A stretch of 10,502 nucleotides of DNA, from the NCBI GenBank assembly GCA_020718265.1, contig DYSM01000084.1, positions 1-10,502 of the forward strand, given 5' to 3'. Positions 6,639 to 10,502 of this stretch are shown one piece after another. Positions within the stretch are counted from its first letter, which is position 1. Every line of letters starts with the position of its first letter. Source of the stretch: Draconibacterium orientale (GTDB lineage Bacteria; Bacteroidota; Bacteroidia; Bacteroidales; JAADGE01). The position numbers were made by a program, and so were the translations under genes. The notes beneath the pieces were generated by a model. The model was given only the letters and a program-made list of their open reading frames with translations, had not been told where the DNA came from and did not search any database.

Positions 6639-9245
6639 ATGCAAATAAATCGTTTTGATATAAAATTTAAGTTAAAAACAGTTACATTTCTTGTTGCCGT
6701 AAGCTTGTTTTGGCTTGCGTGTTCGACCGAGAAAAACACCTCTGTAACAAGGGCTTACCACAATTTAACATCTCGATTTAACGTCGGATTTAACGGAAAC
6801 GAAAGTTTAAAAGAAGCGCGTTTAAAAATCGACGAATTGCCCGATAATTTCACTATTCTGTTACCAATATTTAAAGCTGAAAAAGAAGAAGTTCCGGCGG
6901 CTGTTTCTGCAGAAACCGAACGCGCTACCTTAAAAGCAATCAAACTAATTGACAATCATTCCATAACAGTTAAACCGGAACGTAAAGACCCGAAAGCAAA
7001 TCTCACGCCCGAAGAACGCAAGGAATTAGAGGAATTTTACAACAAGCCGGACTATAACAATTGGGTGGACGATGCGTATTTGATGATAGGAATTGCACAT
7101 TATTATAAGCACGATTATCGCACCGGAACTAAGTCTTTCTTACTCATTTTGAATAAGTTCCGTAAAGAAGAAATTCGTTTCGATGCCATGTATTGGCTTG
7201 CTCGGTCGTATGCGGCTTTGGGCGAGTTAAACGATGCCGAAACGTATTTAAAAATGATGCAGGACGACACGGATTTTCCGGAAAAATACAAATACGACAT
7301 TTCTTTGGCTTATGCCGATATTTTAATTAAACAAAAAAAATACGCCGAGGCAGTGCTTGCCCTCGAACCTTTGATTCCGGAGACAAAAAAACGCAAAGGA
7401 CGCGCGCGTTTAAAATACCTTTCGGCACAGTTGTATCAGCTTACAAATCAAGACAGTAAAGCATTGGTAGCCTATTCGGAAGTTATAAAACTGAATCCGC
7501 CTTACGAAATGGCTTTCGCGGCAAAAATTAATATGGCAAAGTCGTATTCCGGCACAGGCGACTCCGAAAAATTGGTTAAAACATTGCTGAAAATGTTAAA
7601 CGACGACAAAAATTCCGACTTTCAAGACCAAATATATTATGCACTGGCTGAAATAGATATGAAAAAATCAGACACCATTTCTGCACGCGGAAATTATCTG
7701 AAATCGACACAAAAAAGTGTCAATAATCAGAATCAGAAAGCAGTCTCATTTTTAGCACTTGCAGACATCTTTTTTGCACAACGAAATTACTTGAAAGCCG
7801 ATGCGTATTACGACAGCACAATGTCTGTTTTAGACAAAAAACATCCCGATTATCAGCAAATTGCATTCAAAACCACAACACTTTCGGAGTTGGTAACAAA
7901 TATAGAAACTGTGCAGCGCGAAGACAGTTTACAAAAAGTTGCCAAAATGTCAGCCACTGACCGAGCTATTTTGATAGAACAACTCATTGCGCGTGTGAAA
8001 AACGAAGAAGCTGTCGCAAACAATATCGGAAACACATCCGGACGCGATGAGTTTAGCCCCGATTTTAGTTCGGAAACTAAGGGAAAATGGTATTTCTACA
8101 ACGAACAATCGCTGGCAATCGGGCGTTCGGAATTCAAAAAATTGTGGGGTGCTCGCAAATTTGAAGACCATTGGCGACGAAAAAATAAAGCCGTTGTTGC
8201 CTCAGAAGAAACCACAGATTCAGACACAACAAATCGCGTTACCGACAATAAAAAGCCGGAATTTTATTTGCAGAATGTGCCTCTGAATGATTCACTTATG
8301 ACGGTATCTCACGAAAAAATTGCAAAAGCTTTGTTTGCAGCCGGAACGGTTTACGAACGTCGTTTGAACGACTATCCAAAGGCTTCGGATAGCTACAAGG
8401 AACTTCTGCGCCGATATCCCGACCATAGTTTGGCAGTCGAAGCACTTTTTAATCTTTATATCTTGAATTTTAAACAGTTAGGAAACAAAACTGAGGCTGA
8501 AAAATATCGACAAAAAATTCTGACTGATTTTCCAAAAAGTAAGTACGCTGCCATTTTGTCAGACCCCGATTACTTAAAAAAATTGGATGAAACACGCCAA
8601 AAAATTGAAAAAATTTATGCAGAAGCATATTCTGCTTATGAAAATTCAAATTACGATTTGGTGATTTCAAAATCGGCTGAATCTCGTTCCGTTTTTGAAG
8701 GTAACGCATTGACTTCTAAGTTTTTGTATCTTGAATCTATGGCTTACGGAAGCAAAGGCGATATTGCCAAAATGAAATCAGGTTTAGAAACTTTAGTGAA
8801 AAATTTCCCGAACGACGAAGCGACACCAATGGCAAAAAAAACGCTCGAAATCATTGCAAGTGGCAAGTATGATGCTGATTATTACACGTTTGAAGAAACG
8901 GGCGATTACTATTACGAAATCATAACAGATGACAAACCTGATGTTTTAAATAAAATAAAGTTCAGTCTTGCTTCGTTTAATGTCAAAGTTTTTCCGGAAA
9001 AGAAATTGACAGTAACAAACTCACCTTACGATGGCGGTAAAATTCAAATTATCGTGCAAGGACTCTCAGGAAAAACTGAAGCGGAAAAGTTTTACAATCA
9101 GCTTGTTACTGAGAATTTGTGGCGCGAGTTTACGACCGATTCTTATACGCATTTTGTGATTTCAAAACCAAATTTTGAAAAACTTCAAAAATTACAATGG
9201 ACTGAGAAATATTTGACGTTCTTTGTCAAAAATTACAGCCTGTAA
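6639..9245 (+). CDS. porW: T9SS-associated TPR lipoprotein, PorW/SprE family
   Basis: The 868-residue product has a basic N-terminus, a hydrophobic segment and a lipobox ending LAC, so it is predicted to be lipidated at C28. The next residues, STEKNTSVTRAYHNLTSRFN, resemble the start of PorW/SprE, a lipoprotein needed for type IX secretion (and gliding in Flavobacterium). TPR-like helical pairs span roughly 140-410 and 560-740 (for example DDAYLMIGIAHYYKHDY at 144-160). Between them lies the characteristic GKWYFYNEQSLAIGRSEFKK (482-501), followed by WGARKFEDHWRR. A C-terminal domain (about 765-868) ends FVISKPNFEKLQ...YLTFFVKNY, as in this family. The ATG at 6639 leaves a normal signal peptide; the upstream ATG at 6629 is in another frame and closes quickly. 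The gene is intact and followed closely by the flippase-like gene. Family assignment is from memory of motifs, not a search. Confidence 0.8.
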   Translation: MQINRFDIKFKLKTVTFLVAVSLFWLACSTEKNTSVTRAYHNLTSRFNVGFNGNESLKEARLKIDELPDNFTILLPIFKAEKEEVPAAVSAETERATLKAIKLIDNHSITVKPERKDPKANLTPEERKELEEFYNKPDYNNWVDDAYLMIGIAHYYKHDYRTGTKSFLLILNKFRKEEIRFDAMYWLARSYAALGELNDAETYLKMMQDDTDFPEKYKYDISLAYADILIKQKKYAEAVLALEPLIPETKKRKGRARLKYLSAQLYQLTNQDSKALVAYSEVIKLNPPYEMAFAAKINMAKSYSGTGDSEKLVKTLLKMLNDDKNSDFQDQIYYALAEIDMKKSDTISARGNYLKSTQKSVNNQNQKAVSFLALADIFFAQRNYLKADAYYDSTMSVLDKKHPDYQQIAFKTTTLSELVTNIETVQREDSLQKVAKMSATDRAILIEQLIARVKNEEAVANNIGNTSGRDEFSPDFSSETKGKWYFYNEQSLAIGRSEFKKLWGARKFEDHWRRKNKAVVASEETTDSDTTNRVTDNKKPEFYLQNVPLNDSLMTVSHEKIAKALFAAGTVYERRLNDYPKASDSYKELLRRYPDHSLAVEALFNLYILNFKQLGNKTEAEKYRQKILTDFPKSKYAAILSDPDYLKKLDETRQKIEKIYAEAYSAYENSNYDLVISKSAESRSVFEGNALTSKFLYLESMAYGSKGDIAKMKSGLETLVKNFPNDEATPMAKKTLEIIASGKYDADYYTFEETGDYYYEIITDDKPDVLNKIKFSLASFNVKVFPEKKLTVTNSPYDGGKIQIIVQGLSGKTEAEKFYNQLVTENLWREFTTDSYTHFVISKPNFEKLQKLQWTEKYLTFFVKNYSL

Positions 9246-9255
9246 GTTGTTGAAT

Positions 9256-10197
9256 GTGAGCAAAAAACATATTTATCTTCTGCTTAAAATTGCAGTTGTT
9301 ACGGCATCGTTTTTTTATATTTTTTTTCGACTGAAATCGTATCATTTTTCAGATTTTTTTTCGGCTTTTGATTCTTGGCTTTTTTTAGTTATCGCATTGA
9401 TATTAATGCCGTTAAATTGGATTTTGGAATCTGTAAAATGGCGTATTTTGTTATCCGATATTCAAAAAATTTCACTTGCGGAATCTATAAAAGGTGTGTT
9501 GGCAGGTGTTACTGTTTCGGTTTTTACGCCTAATCGGGTCGGCGAGTTGGGCGGCCGCGTGGTGGTTTTGCAACCTGAAAACCGTGTAAAAGGTGTGTTT
9601 GCAACGCTTTCGGGTAGCATTAGTCAATTGACTGTTACCATTTTAGCCGGAATTTTTGGGCTTACATTTTTTTTTATTTTTTTTTCGGGCGACCAACAAG
9701 CTGTTTTTTCAAACTATTCGGCGGAAATAATTGCACTTTCATTATTTTTTGGCTTTTTCTTTCTTTGGCTTTTTTTTCATCTGCACATTCTTTCAAGCTT
9801 ATTCAAACGCATCGCTTATTTTCGCAAACATGCTGAATACGTTACAGTTATGGAAGAATATTCAAAATCTGTATTGAGACGTGTTTTAGCTGTTTCCAGC
9901 TTACGTTATGTGGTTTTTGTGTCTCAATTTTATGTTTTGCTTGTGGCGTTCGGAGTTGAACTTTCTGTTTTGCAAGTATTTGTAGGAGTTTCACTTACAT
10001 ATTTAGCAATGGCAATTGTTCCCGGAATTGCACTTGCCGAAATCGGCATTCGCGGCTCTCTTTCCATGTTTTTTTTGGGTATATTTTCGCAAAATGAAAT
10101 TGGAATTTTGGCGGCTTCTACGGTTTTGTGGCTCATAAATTTGGCAATTCCGGCAATTATTGGAACATATTTTTTTGTAAAATCAAAATTGTCATAA
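9256..10197 (+). CDS. Lysylphosphatidylglycerol-synthase TM / flippase-like membrane protein
   Basis: This polytopic inner-membrane protein (313 residues from GTG 9256) resembles the LPG_synthase_TM family, which includes the MprF flippase domain and YbhN/UPF0104. Supporting motifs are NWILESVKWRILL (about 54-66), FTPNRVGELGGR (90-101) and VPGIALAEIGIRG (255-267), the two conserved membrane-interface signatures. No soluble synthetase domain is present, so lysyl transfer is not expected; a role in lipid or polyprenyl-linked transport is inference. There is no ATG near the beginning. In-frame TTG at 9223, 9247 and 9250 and GTG at 9256 are possible. GTG 9256 gives MSKKHIYLLLKIAVV and begins 10 nt after the porW stop; TTG 9223 would overlap porW by 23 nt. 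The gene has many long T runs encoding Phe. It probably shares the porW transcript. Confidence 0.8.
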   Translation: MSKKHIYLLLKIAVVTASFFYIFFRLKSYHFSDFFSAFDSWLFLVIALILMPLNWILESVKWRILLSDIQKISLAESIKGVLAGVTVSVFTPNRVGELGGRVVVLQPENRVKGVFATLSGSISQLTVTILAGIFGLTFFFIFFSGDQQAVFSNYSAEIIALSLFFGFFFLWLFFHLHILSSLFKRIAYFRKHAEYVTVMEEYSKSVLRRVLAVSSLRYVVFVSQFYVLLVAFGVELSVLQVFVGVSLTYLAMAIVPGIALAEIGIRGSLSMFFLGIFSQNEIGILAASTVLWLINLAIPAIIGTYFFVKSKLS

Positions 10198-10203
10198 AAA
10201 ATT

Positions 10204-10222
10204 TCGTAACTATTCAGCCGCT
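10204..10222 (-). repeat. Dispersed intergenic repeat, inverted copy
   Basis: Read on the minus strand this is AGCGGCTGAATAGTTACGA. It matches the right copy at 10397-10413 over 17 consecutive positions and the left copy (77-95) at 17 of 19. Unlike the other two copies, it lacks the AAAAATCAAG block before GCGG. Confidence 0.65.
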
Positions 10223-10360
10223 ATAAACAACTGATTGATAATAACATATACATATTATTTTATTATATCATAAGTATAAAATTTGATAATTTATTTATAA
10301 CAAATTGATTAACAATGAATTGAAATTTAGTTAAAATATATTAAAGTTTTATTGATTTTT

Positions 10361-10414
10361 ATACAGTGTTGATAATCAATTGTTTAAAAAATCAAGAGCG
10401 GCTGAATAGTTACA
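10361..10414 (+). repeat. Dispersed intergenic repeat, right direct copy
   Basis: This is the direct counterpart of 41-95, sharing TTTAAAAAATCAAG and GCGG(C/T)TGAATAGTTAC. It also forms the right arm of the inverted element at 10199-10420. It includes the near-palindrome TTGATAATCAA (10369-10379). The function is unknown. Confidence 0.7.
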
Positions 10415-10427
10415 AAATTTCGATATA

Positions 10428-10467
10428 TTTAGACCAAATTTTAAATCATTTTTGAGTCCGGTCTAAA
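10428..10467. other. Short inverted repeat near the right edge
   Basis: TTTAGACC (10428-10435) and GGTCTAAA (10460-10467) are perfect 8-nt arms 24 nt apart. No T-tract follows, so it is not a standard terminator. The remaining sequence to 10502 shows no ORF, RNA or promoter that I can support; it holds the small palindrome TTTAGCTAAA. Confidence 0.3.
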
Positions 10468-10502
10468 AAGCCTGTTTTATTTTAGCTAAACAATCTATAT
10501 GC

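Larger units (their letters stand above)
10199..10420. mobile_element. MITE-like AT-rich element with 24-bp inverted ends
   Basis: The arm 10199-10222 is the reverse complement of 10397-10420 at 23 of 24 positions, including a perfect 17-mer (10206-10222 against 10397-10413, AGCGGCTGAATAGTTAC). Pairing continues inward with gaps (TAAACAACTGATTGATAAT against the GATAATCAATTGTTTA side). The 174-nt interior has about 14% G+C by hand count and no ORF. Size, inverted ends and lack of coding sequence fit a non-autonomous element, but I see no clear target-site duplication. It begins 2 nt after the preceding stop codon. Alternatives are two solo repeats that happen to be inverted, or a long-loop transcript-end structure. 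Confidence 0.5.

Noticed and set aside
10199..10420. Inverted arms as a transcription terminator of the porW operon
   Set aside because: The arms are separated by 174 nt and no T-tract follows, so a standard intrinsic terminator is not formed.
1..10502. CRISPR array, tRNA, rRNA or riboswitch
   Set aside because: No regularly spaced repeats, cloverleaf sequence or recognised aptamer was seen; the only repeats are the three edge copies.

Overview
The window looks like a chromosomal segment of a member of the Bacteroidota, most likely Bacteroidales. The evidence is the AT-rich sequence, two matches to the Bacteroidetes -7 promoter consensus TAnnTTTG, a PorW/SprE-type lipoprotein of the type IX secretion system (T9SS), and Nqr subunits with Bacteroidetes-like features. 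It has two divergently transcribed units separated by a 369-nt intergenic region.

Minus strand, 6269 down to 210: a complete six-gene nqrABCDEF operon. It encodes the Na+-translocating NADH:quinone oxidoreductase, which oxidises NADH, reduces the quinone pool and exports Na+. All spacers are 17-32 nt. The cofactor residues are visible: four [2Fe-2S] cysteines in NqrF, FMN-threonine motifs in NqrB (SGAT) and NqrC (variant SGGT), and one membrane cysteine pair in each of NqrD and NqrE. A good promoter candidate lies just upstream of nqrA, and a strong rho-independent terminator lies just past nqrF. The maturation genes apbE and nqrM are not in the window.

Plus strand, 6639 to 10197: a large TPR lipoprotein of the PorW/SprE family, followed immediately by a polytopic membrane protein of the lysylphosphatidylglycerol-synthase transmembrane / flippase-like family. 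The second gene has no ATG start near its beginning and is probably read from a GTG 10 nt after the porW stop, so the two are likely co-transcribed.

Edges: 1-160 and 10198-10502 carry no genes. They contain three copies of an intergenic repeat with core GCGGYTGAATAGTTAC. Two of these copies form near-perfect 24-bp inverted ends of a 222-bp, very AT-rich, MITE-like element at 10199-10420. The third copy lies at the left edge. The repeat is the least explained item here; the genes are conserved types and I see no convincing new multi-gene system.
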